The notes under the pieces are model-generated. The model was not told where the DNA came from. It did no database searches and saw only the letters and a list, made by a program, of their open reading frames with translations. Shown here piece after piece: positions 1-7,635 of a stretch of DNA of 64,000 bases; position 1 is the stretch's first letter, and every line of letters starts with the position of its first letter. A program made the translations under genes and the position numbers. Source of the DNA: CAWBYL01 sp963793025 (GTDB taxonomy: Bacteria; Actinomycetota; Acidimicrobiia; Acidimicrobiales; Acidimicrobilacustridaceae); assembly GCA_963793025.1 (NCBI GenBank), contig CAWBYL010000004.1, positions 62,001-126,000 of the forward strand, read 5' to 3'.

Positions 1-65
1 TGACCCGCGTGGGCACGCCCGATGAGCTCGAAGATGAACTGTCCGCCGCCTACCTGGGCTCGTGA
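1..65 (+). CDS. LivF-type ABC transporter ATPase, C-terminal end only (partial)
   Basis: The first 65 bases read in frame as the last 20 or so codons of a protein ending in DELSAAYLGS and a TGA stop. The full LivF at 21478-22197 ends in the very similar DELAAAYLGGS, and both are followed within a few bases by the same small membrane protein gene. Only the C-terminal tail is inside the window, so no catalytic motif can be checked. By homology it would be the second ATPase of a branched-chain/hydrophobic amino-acid type (HAAT) importer whose other genes lie to the left of the window. An unrelated ABC ATPase with the same tail is possible but less likely given the shared neighbour. Confidence 0.75.
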   Translation, partial: TRVGTPDELEDELSAAYLGS

Positions 66-69
66 GGTC

Positions 70-459
70 ATGGAAACAACTACCGCCACCACCACCACTG
101 CTAACGCCGGCACCGGCAACCGCATCGACGAGTTCAAGACGGAGGTGACGGACCTCAAGCTGAAGACCGGTAGCGCCAGTCGCGACAACGTCTTCCTCAT
201 CATCGGCGTGCTCTTGATGGTGGTCGGCATCGCCGGCGCCTTCCTCGGTTACGTGTCGTCGAAGAACCTCGATGACGCCCGCGACATCCAGTCCACGATC
301 GTGATGGCGATCGCCTTCGGAGCCCTGACCGTCGCCGGCGCGGCCATCTTCCTGCGTTACTCGATCGCCCGGTTCCTCCGTATGTGGCTGCTGCGCAACC
401 TCTACGAAGGCCAGGCCAACACCGACCGCATCGTCGACGCGCTCAGCGAAGGGGTCTGA
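70..459 (+). CDS. Small two-TM membrane protein linked to LivF (paralogue 1)
   Basis: This 129-residue protein starts at the ATG 4 nt after the upstream LivF stop; a longer reading from position 22 would overlap LivF and is unlikely. The N-terminus is Thr/Ala-rich, followed by a short amphipathic stretch. Two hydrophobic segments lie at about residues 43-64 and 80-100, and a basic/aromatic C-terminal helix (RFLRMWLLRNLYEG) ends with a TDRIVDAL motif. The protein at 22217-22588 has the same layout and matching C-terminal signature (YWLVRLIFEQ, TDRVL) and also directly follows a livF. I do not recognise a named family. Its position suggests an accessory subunit or regulator of HAAT-type importers in the inner membrane, which is inference only. 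Confidence 0.8.
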   Translation: METTTATTTTANAGTGNRIDEFKTEVTDLKLKTGSASRDNVFLIIGVLLMVVGIAGAFLGYVSSKNLDDARDIQSTIVMAIAFGALTVAGAAIFLRYSIARFLRMWLLRNLYEGQANTDRIVDALSEGV

Positions 460-464
460 TCCCT

Positions 465-1268
465 TTGCGCACCGTCGCCGTCACCGGCGCCGGCTCGGGC
501 ATCGGCGCGGCCACCGCCGCTCGCCTCACGGCCGACGGCTACAAGGTCATCGGTGTCGACCTGGCGGGAGCCGAGATCCAAGCCGACCTCGGGGACGCCG
601 AGGGTCGGGCCGCCGCGGTGGAGGCGGTCAGCGCGGCCTGCGACGGCACCCTCGACGGGCTCATCACCTGCGCCGGCGTGGCCGGCTTCCCCGGGCGGCC
701 GTCGTCCCTGCTGGCGTCGGTGAACTACTTCGGCACCGTCGAGGTCATGGCCGGGCTCCGTCCCGCCCTGGCCAAGGGTGACCGACCGTCGGCGGTGGCC
801 ATCAGCTCCAACTCCACCACCACCGCCCCGGGGTACTCGATCGAGCTGGTCGAGGCCCTGTTGGGCGGCGACGAGGCCGAGGCCCGTCTGGTGGCCGACG
901 AGAAGGCCGGTGAGTCGATCATCGAATACGCCGCCACCAAGTTGGCGGTGGCCCGGTGGGTTCGCCACCAGGCCGTCACCCCCGAATGGGGTGGGGCCGG
1001 CATCCGGCTCAACGCCATCGCTCCCGGCATGATCGACACGCCGATGATCGAGGAGGGCAACTCCAGCGAGTTGCTGGTCGGGCCCTTGGAGACCTTCAAG
1101 CAGACCATCGCCTACGGCCGAGCGGGTCGCCCCGAGGAGATGGCGGCGCTGCTGGCCTTCCTGGTGGGCACCGAGTCGACCTTCTTCTGCGGGTCCGTCG
1201 TCTTCTGCGACGGTGGGACCGACGCCCTGTTCCGGGCCGACGACTTCCCGGCTCCCTGGAACCCGTAG
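465..1268 (+). CDS. Short-chain dehydrogenase/reductase, hydroxysteroid-dehydrogenase-like
   Basis: This 267-residue classical SDR probably interconverts an alcohol and a ketone with NAD(P). The Rossmann motif TGAGSGIG is at residues 6-13, a serine lies in AISSNS, and the catalytic YAATK is present, followed by LNAIAPGMIDTPM. I chose TTG at 465 because it puts the glycine motif at the usual distance from the N-terminus; no ATG or GTG gives a sensible start, and the gene begins 5 nt after the preceding stop, suggesting translational coupling. It resembles the SDR at 53261-54016 along its whole length, including the unusual insertion between the Ser and Tyr motifs. Both recall 3-alpha-hydroxysteroid dehydrogenase/carbonyl reductases. 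Substrate unknown. Its 3' end overlaps the convergent reading frame of the next gene. Confidence 0.85.
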   Translation: MRTVAVTGAGSGIGAATAARLTADGYKVIGVDLAGAEIQADLGDAEGRAAAVEAVSAACDGTLDGLITCAGVAGFPGRPSSLLASVNYFGTVEVMAGLRPALAKGDRPSAVAISSNSTTTAPGYSIELVEALLGGDEAEARLVADEKAGESIIEYAATKLAVARWVRHQAVTPEWGGAGIRLNAIAPGMIDTPMIEEGNSSELLVGPLETFKQTIAYGRAGRPEEMAALLAFLVGTESTFFCGSVVFCDGGTDALFRADDFPAPWNP

Positions 1269-2145
1269 GTCCCCACCGCCCTGGCCCGTAGGCCCCGACC
1301 GGTTCGGTCGTTTCGGGTCGGTGCGGAACCTTCAGCGCGGTGCGTTCATACCCGGTGAACACCGAGCGCATCTCCGCGAGGAAGGCGTTCGGGTCGGCGG
1401 CCTTGTTGGCCGATGTGGCTGCGTCGCGGTCCGTGGCGTAGGTGATCAGCCGCTCGTCACCCAGAGCCCGAACCAGGGCGGTGGCCACGTCCTCGGCGCT
1501 GGCCGCGGTGGAGGGATCGGTGGGGAAGGGCGGATCGTTGCCGTCCTTCGGGGTGGAGAACTCGGTGAGGGTCGTGCCCGGTACGAAGAGGTGGGCCCGG
1601 ACCGCCGTGTGACCGAGCTCGACGTGGAGCGACTCGGTGAACATCTCGAGGGCGGCCTTCGAGGCGGCGTAGGCCCCCACCTTGTAGGCCACCATGTGGG
1701 CGCCCATGGACGACACGTTGAGCACGTCGCCGTGGTCGTGTTCCAACATCCCGGGCAGCAGGGCGAGGGTGAGCCGCACCGGCGAGAAGTAGTTGGTGGC
1801 CATCACCTCCTCGACATCGGCCGGGGTCATCGTGGTGGTGGACCGGCGCTTGGGCACTCCGGCGTTGTTGACGAGGACGTCGACGCGCCCTCCGAGCAGG
1901 CTCGTGGCTTGGTCGGCCACACTCTCGATCGCATCGAGCTCGGAGAGGTCGGCGACGAGCAGCTCCGACTGCGGGGAGTGCCGGCGTACCTCGCCCAGGA
2001 CCTCCTCGAGGCGATCCCGGCGGCGGGCGACGAGGCACACGGTGGCCCCGGCCCGGGCCAGCTCGACGGCCGCCGCGGCGCCGATGCCGGAGGATGCGCC
2101 GGTGAGAACGACGTGGCGCCCGGCGCCCTCCCAGGCGTCGGTCAT
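1096..2145 (-). CDS. SDR-family oxidoreductase with abnormal C-terminal extension
   Basis: Residues 1-280 are a classical SDR: TGASSGIG near residue 14, NNAG, a serine in NVSSMGAH, and the active-site YAASK. It is the last gene of a four-gene minus-strand operon; its ATG at 2145 lies 1 nt after the stop of the epimerase upstream. No in-frame stop occurs before 1096, so the reading frame runs 173 nt into the 3' end of the SDR on the plus strand, adding about 60 Arg/Pro-rich residues that look like antisense translation rather than SDR sequence. Stops exist in the other two frames at 1332-1334 and 1346-1348, so a lost stop or a single-base indel near 1340-1350 is plausible. The reaction is probably oxidation or reduction of a lipid or steroid intermediate; substrate not deducible. 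Confidence 0.8.
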   Translation of the reverse strand: MTDAWEGAGRHVVLTGASSGIGAAAAVELARAGATVCLVARRRDRLEEVLGEVRRHSPQSELLVADLSELDAIESVADQATSLLGGRVDVLVNNAGVPKRRSTTTMTPADVEEVMATNYFSPVRLTLALLPGMLEHDHGDVLNVSSMGAHMVAYKVGAYAASKAALEMFTESLHVELGHTAVRAHLFVPGTTLTEFSTPKDGNDPPFPTDPSTAASAEDVATALVRALGDERLITYATDRDAATSANKAADPNAFLAEMRSVFTGYERTALKVPHRPETTEPVGAYGPGRWGPTGSREPGSRRPGTGRRSHRRRRRRTRRRRSTRCPPGRPAAPPSPRGDPLGRRRWSA

Positions 2146-2146
2146 C

Positions 2147-3061
2147 TCAGGTTGCCTGGCGCGACTCGAAGGCGTCACGGATGCCGTCGCGCCAGGTGAC
2201 GGTGCAGGGTCCGGCGAGGGCGACCCGCTTGGTGTTGTCGGTGACCGAACCTCGAAGGGTGCCGGGCTGCTCGACCGCGTTGACCACCGGTTCGAAGCCG
2301 CCCAGCTCGCCGATGTAGGCGCACCACTCCTGCACGCTCACCGCTTCGTCACCCGCCCAGTTCACGATGGTGGCGGGCACGGTGGCGGCCTCGAGCAGGG
2401 CCTCGGTCTGGGCGTTGATGTCGTCTTGGTGGATGGGCGAGTACATGCACGGATCCCAGCGGGTGGTCACAGCATCGCCGGCGAGAAGCGTGTCCATCTG
2501 CATCACCGGTAGCCCACCGTTGCGCCCGTAGCTGGCGTTCATGCGGGCGATGGTGACGGGCAGGTCCAGCTGGCGGGCACAGGTGCGGGCCACCGCCTCC
2601 TGGGCGATCTTCGACATCGAGTAGGTCGGGGCGTGGGCGGCGTTGACCTCGCCGAGCGGGTCGGTCTCGGGGAACACGTGGTGAGGGTCGCCATCGGCCG
2701 GCGGCCGGTACACCGAGTGGGTGGACATGACCAGGGCCGCCTTGGCCTTGCGGCAGTGCTGCAGGAGCAGGCCCGTGCCCTCGGCGTTGGCCCGGAAGGC
2801 GGCGTCGAAGTCCCACCCCGGCGCCATCAGCGCGGCGAAGTGGATGACGTAGGTGAAGTCGTCGGGCAGGTCGGCGAAGTCGCCGTCGCCCATGTCGCCC
2901 TTGACTGCCTTCACCCCGACGGCCTCGACCTTGGCCTTGTCGTCGGGGTTGGAGAAGCGGGCCAGGCCCCACACCTCGTTGTCGCCAGCCAGGTACTCGG
3001 CCAGGGGGAAAGCGATCTGGCCGGCCGGGCCGGTCAGCAGGATCTTCTCGTCAGTCAGCAC
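2147..3061 (-). CDS. NAD-dependent epimerase/dehydratase (extended SDR)
   Basis: This 304-residue extended SDR starts with GTG at 3061, 3 nt after the stop of the related gene upstream. The N-terminal nucleotide-binding motif is GPAGQIA, an atypical GxxGxxG. The catalytic YSMSK follows a segment with the upstream serine (MSTHSVY). About 150 residues of substrate-binding C-terminal domain follow. It is a clear paralogue of the gene at 3065-3991 (both share the pattern LLTG-x-x-GQ at the N-terminus and TYSxSKIAxE at the active site), so the pair arose by duplication and may form a heterodimer or act on successive substrates. Family members act on nucleotide sugars or, in actinobacteria, 3-beta-hydroxysteroids. 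Which applies here cannot be told from sequence. Confidence 0.83.
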   Translation of the reverse strand: MLTDEKILLTGPAGQIAFPLAEYLAGDNEVWGLARFSNPDDKAKVEAVGVKAVKGDMGDGDFADLPDDFTYVIHFAALMAPGWDFDAAFRANAEGTGLLLQHCRKAKAALVMSTHSVYRPPADGDPHHVFPETDPLGEVNAAHAPTYSMSKIAQEAVARTCARQLDLPVTIARMNASYGRNGGLPVMQMDTLLAGDAVTTRWDPCMYSPIHQDDINAQTEALLEAATVPATIVNWAGDEAVSVQEWCAYIGELGGFEPVVNAVEQPGTLRGSVTDNTKRVALAGPCTVTWRDGIRDAFESRQAT

Positions 3062-3064
3062 GGT

Positions 3065-3991
3065 TCAGCCCTTGTAGAGGTCAGGGTACGAGGTCTCGGC
3101 CAGCTGGCGGAAGCCCTCGTGCCAGTCGACGGCCGGGGTCCACCCCAGGCCGAGGAGCTTGGACGGGTCGATGGGGTTCGGGGGCACGCAGGCGGTGGTG
3201 GTCTCGAGGGGGATCTCCACGCCCGTCAGGCGGGTGAGCTCGGCTGTCCACTCCTCGACGCTCACCAGCTCGGGGCTGCACCAGTTGTAGATCGGCGGCG
3301 GTACGTCGGCCTCGGCCAGGAGGTAGGGGAGGCTGGTCACGATGTCGTCGTCGTGCAGGAAGCAGTGGACGTTGGGCCCGTCGGGATGCACGCCGGTGGC
3401 CATGCCGTGTTGGGCCATCATCAACATGATCTGGGGCCAGCCGTGGGTCGGACCGTAGGGAACGTCGAGGCGGGCGATCACCGCGGGCACCCCGAACCGG
3501 CGTGACGCATAGCGGACGGCCGACTCGGCGGCGATCTTGGAGATCGAGTACGTGGGCATGAAGCCCATGGGGCGGTGGTTGTCGCCCAGCGGGTCGGTCT
3601 CGACGTGGGCGACCTGGCCGTTGGGCTCGTACACCGCGCACGAGGAGCAGTGGAAGAACGCCTTCACCCCGGCGACCTTCTCGATCAGGAAGGCCACACC
3701 CTCGGCGTTGGCGGCGAGGGCCCGGTCGAAGTCGGTCTCCTTCGACACGGCCATGTGGATCACGTAGTCGAGATCCTCGGGGACCTCGTCGAGGTCGGCG
3801 GTCTCGAGGTCGATGGCGACAGGGATGACGCCGTCGGCCTCGACCGCGGCGCGGGAGTCGGCCGAGGCGAACCGGGAGGTGCCGAACACGGTGTTGCCGT
3901 CGGCCACCAGGCGCCGGGAGAGCGGACCAGCCACCTGGCCGGTGACGCCGGTGAGCAGGATGCGCTGGCCGGTGAGGGGCTCGGGGGTCAT
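3065..3991 (-). CDS. NAD-dependent epimerase/dehydratase (extended SDR)
   Basis: This 308-residue protein is paralogous to its downstream neighbour. I chose the ATG at 3991 because it overlaps the stop of the upstream gene as ATGA, although the frame is open to 4039. The Rossmann motif is GVTGQVAG at about residues 15-22 and the active-site motif is YSISK. The context is a minus-strand operon of a DABB-type protein, two epimerase-like proteins and an SDR, preceded by a 17-bp palindromic operator. The operator is shared with steroid-ring degradation operons elsewhere in the window, so a role in steroid or isoprenoid alcohol oxidation is more attractive than sugar metabolism, but this is inference from regulation, not from residues. 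Confidence 0.83.
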   Translation of the reverse strand: MTPEPLTGQRILLTGVTGQVAGPLSRRLVADGNTVFGTSRFASADSRAAVEADGVIPVAIDLETADLDEVPEDLDYVIHMAVSKETDFDRALAANAEGVAFLIEKVAGVKAFFHCSSCAVYEPNGQVAHVETDPLGDNHRPMGFMPTYSISKIAAESAVRYASRRFGVPAVIARLDVPYGPTHGWPQIMLMMAQHGMATGVHPDGPNVHCFLHDDDIVTSLPYLLAEADVPPPIYNWCSPELVSVEEWTAELTRLTGVEIPLETTTACVPPNPIDPSKLLGLGWTPAVDWHEGFRQLAETSYPDLYKG

Positions 3992-4794
3992 CGGAGCTGG
4001 TCCGTGAAGTCGTCGGTGCCGAAGTTGGTCTGCTGCCACGGTGCGGTCCAGACGTGGTGGGCGAGGCCGCTGGCTTCGATCTGCTCACCGAGGCGGGCGT
4101 AGCCCTCCTCCCAGCCCTCGGCCGAGTCGTGGTCGAGGAAGTGGAGCTGCAGGAAGCGGTCGGGCCCGGCCGCGGCGCGCACCACGTCGGCAGGGGCGTC
4201 ATCGGCGAGGGGGATCACGGTGCCGCTGCCGACCAGCTCGGGGCCCCAGGGCTTGGTCATGGCGTCGGGGATCCAGGTGTCCTGGAACCAGGCGTCGACC
4301 TCGGCGTGGGTGTGGCCCTCGGCCACGTCGCCGGCCACCACCACCAGACCCGGGTACCCGTGATCGAGGGCCAGGTCGATGGTGCAACCGGTGGGGTCCT
4401 TCTGGACGTTCCACTGCATGGCGTAGAGCAGGGTGTGGATGTGGTCGCGCTCGGCGTACATCCGGCCCTGGGCGTGCAGTTCCTTCACGTTGTCGACGTT
4501 CCAGCGGTTGGTCTCCTCGTCGGTGTCGGCCAGCCACCAGTACACGGCGAGGTAGGACCCGGTGAGGGGGTCGGGTGTCATGTCGTTGGCGTCGGTGGAC
4601 CGGAGGTCCTTCAGGCGCCGGGTGGCGACGAACCGGTCGCCGGCGAACACGTTCGGACCGACGAGACAGCCCGAGAAGAAGTGGTCGTGCTCGTACCAGC
4701 GGTTGTACGGCACCTCGTGGCCGGGGTGGGGCTCGACCATCGTGAACAGAAACGTCCCGACCTTGACCGGGTAGTCCTTCTCCTGCGGCGCCAC
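3988..4794 (-). CDS. Uncharacterised protein with two DABB/EthD-like halves
   Basis: This 268-residue soluble protein starts at GTG 4794, preceded by a good ribosome binding site (GAGGGGG). It contains the pattern PYNRWYEHDHFF in the first half and a second conserved region around HFLDHDSAEGW, which resembles the dimeric alpha/beta-barrel (EthD/NIPSNAP-like) fold in which a His/Tyr-lined pocket binds small hydrophobic molecules. No signal peptide or membrane segment is seen. It is the first gene of an operon with two epimerases and an SDR and sits 43 nt downstream of a TCTGAC-N5-GTCAGA operator. I assign the fold with moderate confidence and no function; a hydroxylated-lipid-binding or decarboxylase-like role is conceivable. 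Confidence 0.7.
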   Translation of the reverse strand: MAPQEKDYPVKVGTFLFTMVEPHPGHEVPYNRWYEHDHFFSGCLVGPNVFAGDRFVATRRLKDLRSTDANDMTPDPLTGSYLAVYWWLADTDEETNRWNVDNVKELHAQGRMYAERDHIHTLLYAMQWNVQKDPTGCTIDLALDHGYPGLVVVAGDVAEGHTHAEVDAWFQDTWIPDAMTKPWGPELVGSGTVIPLADDAPADVVRAAAGPDRFLQLHFLDHDSAEGWEEGYARLGEQIEASGLAHHVWTAPWQQTNFGTDDFTDQLR

Positions 4795-4837
4795 GCGTCC
4801 CCCTCGTTGGTTGTGAGGTCGGTCACGTTAGTTCCCC

Positions 4838-4854
4838 TCTGACGCCCCGTCAGA
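4838..4854. promoter_or_regulatory. 17-bp palindromic operator, site 1 (TCTGAC-N5-GTCAGA)
   Basis: TCTGACGCCCCGTCAGA has perfect 6-bp arms. It lies 43 nt before the GTG of the DABB-like gene at 4794, and reading toward that gene a TAACGT box follows at 4824-4829. It is one of seven such sites in the window, all immediately upstream of catabolic operons. Confidence 0.85.
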
Positions 4855-4869
4855 TGCGCTCGCGTCTCG

Positions 4870-4920
4870 TTCGGTGGCTCGATTCGGGCCCCCTCAGGGG
4901 CCCCGATCGAGCCACCGAAC
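4870..4920. repeat. Intergenic palindrome, repeat family A copy 1 (terminator-like)
   Basis: Perfect 15-bp arms beginning GTTCGGTGGCTCGAT are followed by an inner GC stem with a short loop. It lies just downstream of the SDR ending at 4941 (minus strand). Related palindromes with the same TCGGTGGCTCG outer arm occur at 38007-38054 and 44716-44755. It probably acts as a transcription terminator and belongs to a dispersed palindromic family. Confidence 0.8.
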
Positions 4921-4940
4921 CTGCGTTGCGCCAGGCCGTG

Positions 4941-5711
4941 TCAGAGGCCGAGGAAGCTGCCGCCGTCGCAGACGATGGTCTGACCGGTGACGTAGGCCGC
5001 GTCGGGGCCGAGGAGGAAGGCGACCACGCCGCCGATGTCGGACTCAGGGTCACCGATGCGGCCGAGCGGGGTGCGAGCCTCGATCGAGGAGCGCAGCTCG
5101 GGGACCTGGTCGAAGGCGCTGGCGATGGCGGGGGTCTCGGCCACGGGGGCGATGCAGTTCACGGTGATGCCGAACGGGCCCCACTCGCGGGCGAGGCTCT
5201 TGGCCATGGCCCGTTGCGCCGCCTTGGCTGGCGAGTACAGCGGGATGTTGGCGCTGCCCTCGACGCCGGAGGGCGAGGTGACGAGCACGAGGCGGCCGGC
5301 CGGACTGGCGGTGAGGTGGGGGAGCGAGGCCTGGGCGCACCAGAAGCTGGCCCACGCCGAGGTGTAGGACATCTGGTGCCACACCTCCGGAGGGGTCTCC
5401 TCCAACCGGCTGGCCGTGCCACCGGCGAAGGCGTTGTGGACCATGGCGTCCAGGCCGCCGTGGCGCTCGACCGTCTCGGCCACGCACGCTTCCACCGAGG
5501 CCCGTTCGGTGACGTCGGTGACGATGCACTCAGCGGTGCCGCCGGTGTCGCGGATGGCTTCGGCCACGGGCTCGCCGGTGGCGGCGCGACGGGCGGCGAT
5601 GACGACCGTGGCGCCGAGGGCGGCGAGACGGCGGGCGATGCCCTCGCCCACGCCCTGGCCGGCGCCGGTGATGATGGCGACCCGCCCCCCGAGTGTCTGG
5701 TTCAGATCCAC
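4941..5711 (-). CDS. SDR-family oxidoreductase
   Basis: This 256-residue classical SDR has TGAGQGVG at about residues 15-22 and a serine in VTSPSG, but the active-site motif is YSPAK and the usual NNAG is replaced by HNAFAGG. The GTG at 5711 overlaps the stop of the upstream gene by 10 nt, so the two are co-translated. The C-terminus DGGSFLGL is typical of tetrameric SDRs. The neighbour upstream is a degenerate SDR lacking the catalytic Lys, so the pair may form a mixed oligomer with one active and one structural subunit. The substrate is unknown; a 3-oxoacyl or hydroxysteroid substrate would fit the surrounding lipid-catabolic genes. Confidence 0.83.
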   Translation of the reverse strand: MDLNQTLGGRVAIITGAGQGVGEGIARRLAALGATVVIAARRAATGEPVAEAIRDTGGTAECIVTDVTERASVEACVAETVERHGGLDAMVHNAFAGGTASRLEETPPEVWHQMSYTSAWASFWCAQASLPHLTASPAGRLVLVTSPSGVEGSANIPLYSPAKAAQRAMAKSLAREWGPFGITVNCIAPVAETPAIASAFDQVPELRSSIEARTPLGRIGDPESDIGGVVAFLLGPDAAYVTGQTIVCDGGSFLGL

Positions 5712-6325
5712 AGGCCACCGTCCACGGTGAGGGTCTGGCCGGCCAGGTTCAGGGCGGCGGGGCTGCACAGGAATCCGAGGACCGGACCCGGATCGGCGCC
5801 GGGTCGGGCGGGGCGGGCGATGGAGACGGGGCCGGCCAGGGCGGCGTCGGCCAGGACACGCTCGGGGGCGATGGCCAACGAGTTGACGGCGATGCCCTCG
5901 GGTCCCCATTGGCGCGCCACCGACTTGCCCAGGATGCGCACCCCCTCGGTGGCCGCCGCCCAATGGGCGTAGTTGGCGCCGCCCGACATGGCCGTCGTCG
6001 GGACCGTGAGCACGATGCAGCCGCCGGTGGGGCCGAAGTCGGCGCGGGCGGCCACACAGGCGGCGACCGCGGCGTCCATGGTCTGTTGCCACGCGACCCC
6101 GAACTCGGCGTCGGTGAGGGTGGCGAAGGGTGCTGGGGTCATGAGGGTCGGATCCCACGGAGCGAACACCATGGCGTCGATGGGGCCGGCGTCGGTCGGT
6201 CCCGAGACCGTCGCGCCCTGCTCGGCGAGAGCGTGGCTCAGATCGTGGGCCAACGGACCGCTCCCGACCACGCGCACCCGTCTGCCCCGCGCCCCGCCGC
6301 CCTCACCCGATCCTGCGTCGGTCAC
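5702..6325 (-). CDS. Degenerate SDR-like protein lacking catalytic motifs
   Basis: This 207-residue protein has an SDR-like C-terminus (LTVDGGLWI and the helix with SVARQWGPEGIAVNSLA) but lacks the normal cofactor motif: the N-terminus reads VVGSGPLAHDL rather than TGxxxGxG. The YxxxK motif is also broken, with ANYAHWAAA placing Ala where Lys should be. I chose GTG at 6325 because the frame upstream of it is promoter DNA shared with the divergent acyl-CoA dehydrogenase. It is shorter than typical SDRs (about 250 residues). It is co-transcribed with an intact SDR. A non-catalytic partner subunit is the simplest reading; enzymatic activity of its own is unlikely. Confidence 0.72.
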   Translation of the reverse strand: MTDAGSGEGGGARGRRVRVVGSGPLAHDLSHALAEQGATVSGPTDAGPIDAMVFAPWDPTLMTPAPFATLTDAEFGVAWQQTMDAAVAACVAARADFGPTGGCIVLTVPTTAMSGGANYAHWAAATEGVRILGKSVARQWGPEGIAVNSLAIAPERVLADAALAGPVSIARPARPGADPGPVLGFLCSPAALNLAGQTLTVDGGLWI

Positions 6326-6396
6326 ACCAGCCCCCTCGTCGCGTCGTGGCAACCGTTGTAGCTCATGTGACGCAACGTGGCGCCCGTCGCGGCTTG

Positions 6397-6412
6397 TGTG
6401 ACGCCGATCACC
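6397..6412. promoter_or_regulatory. CRP/FNR-like site before the paired acyl-CoA dehydrogenase
   Basis: TGTGA-CGCCGA-TCACC differs by one base from the CRP consensus TGTGA-N6-TCACA. It lies 20 nt before the ATG at 6432 and just upstream of the candidate -10 box at 6419-6424, in a divergent promoter region. Confidence 0.5.
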
Positions 6413-6418
6413 TGTTGC

Positions 6419-6424
6419 TACTGT
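6419..6424 (+). promoter_or_regulatory. Candidate -10 box of a leaderless transcript
   Basis: TACTGT ends 7 nt before the ATG at 6432, and there is no Shine-Dalgarno sequence between them. The same spacing recurs before several genes in this window and fits leaderless mRNA, which is common in actinobacteria. Confidence 0.5.
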
Positions 6425-6431
6425 CGCCGCC

Positions 6432-7607
6432 ATGGAGATCGGGTACACGCCGGAACAAGAAGCACTCCGCGGTGAGCTTCGGAACTACTACGAGAAGCTC
6501 CTCGATGACGAGACCGTGGAGGAGCTCTCCCACGGCCACGGGATCGGCGAGGCGACCAAGCGGGTCTGGAAGCAGATGTGCTCCGACGGCTGGTCCGGTC
6601 TGAGCTGGCCCAAGGAGTACGGCGGCCAGGAGCGGGGCCCGATCGATCAGTTCATCTTCTTCGACGAGTCGATGCGCTCGGGTGCGCCGGTGCCGATGCT
6701 GTCGTTGAACACCGTCGGCCCGACCATCATGAACTTCGGCACCGACTGGCAGCGGGAGTTCTTCCTGCCGAAGATCCTCGCCGGCGATCTGCACTTCTGC
6801 ATCGGCTATTCCGAGCCCCAGGCCGGCACCGACCTGGCCGCCCTGCAGACCCGGGCCGTCCGCGACGGCGATGAATACATCATCAATGGCCAGAAGATGT
6901 GGACGTCGCTGGCCGGCGGCGCCGACTACTGCTGGTTGGCCGTCCGCACCGATCCCGAGGCCAAGAAGCACAAGGGCATCTCGGTGATCATCGTCCCCAT
7001 GGACACGCCGGGCATCACCATCCAGCCGTTGCAGCTGATGGGCGAGCACGACATCAACGCCACGTTCTTCGACGACGTTCGAGTGCCGGCCAAGTACCTG
7101 GTGGGCGAGGAGAACGGTGGTTGGGGCCTGATCACCAACCAGCTCAACCACGAGCGCGTCACGCTCTGCTCGAGCGGCATGGCCGAAGGTCACTACCAGG
7201 CGGTCCGCCAGTGGGCCCAGGACACCGTGCTCCCCGACGGCCGTCGCGTCATCGACCAGGAATGGGTGCAGCTGAGCCTGGCCCGCGTGCACAGCCGGCT
7301 CGACTACCTCCGCCTGGCCAACTGGAAGGTGGCGTGGTCGGCCGACCAGGGCAGCCTCCACCCGGCCGATGCTTCGTCGGTGAAGGTGTTCGGCACCGAG
7401 TTCTTCATGGAGAACTACCGCCTGTTGATGGAGATCATCGGTCCCCGCTCCTACCTCAAGGCCAACTCGCCCGAGTCGCTGCTGCGCAGCCGGCTCGAAG
7501 CCGGGATGCGCGGCTCGATCATCCTCACCTTCGGTGGTGGGACCAACGAGTTGCAGCGGGACCTCATCGCCATGTTCGGCCTCGGGTTCCCCCGTTCCGG
7601 CCGCTGA
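6432..7607 (+). CDS. Acyl-CoA dehydrogenase, FAD-binding partner
   Basis: This 391-residue acyl-CoA dehydrogenase introduces an alpha,beta double bond into an acyl-CoA and passes electrons to ETF. Visible features are the FAD/substrate loop GYSEPQAGTDLA, the segment INGQKMWTSLAG, and the C-terminal GGGTNELQRDLIA, a variant of the usual GGTxEIQR FAD-contact motif. It is followed 28 nt later by a second, shorter acyl-CoA dehydrogenase, the arrangement seen for heteromeric alpha2-beta2 enzymes of steroid side-chain catabolism (the FadE28-FadE29/ChsE1-ChsE2 type). The pair probably forms one such enzyme. The start is supported by the leaderless -10 box at 6419. The chain-length or steroid substrate is not known. 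Confidence 0.88.
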   Translation: MEIGYTPEQEALRGELRNYYEKLLDDETVEELSHGHGIGEATKRVWKQMCSDGWSGLSWPKEYGGQERGPIDQFIFFDESMRSGAPVPMLSLNTVGPTIMNFGTDWQREFFLPKILAGDLHFCIGYSEPQAGTDLAALQTRAVRDGDEYIINGQKMWTSLAGGADYCWLAVRTDPEAKKHKGISVIIVPMDTPGITIQPLQLMGEHDINATFFDDVRVPAKYLVGEENGGWGLITNQLNHERVTLCSSGMAEGHYQAVRQWAQDTVLPDGRRVIDQEWVQLSLARVHSRLDYLRLANWKVAWSADQGSLHPADASSVKVFGTEFFMENYRLLMEIIGPRSYLKANSPESLLRSRLEAGMRGSIILTFGGGTNELQRDLIAMFGLGFPRSGR

Positions 7608-7635
7608 CCCTTCGTACGAGAAACGAGACACGACG

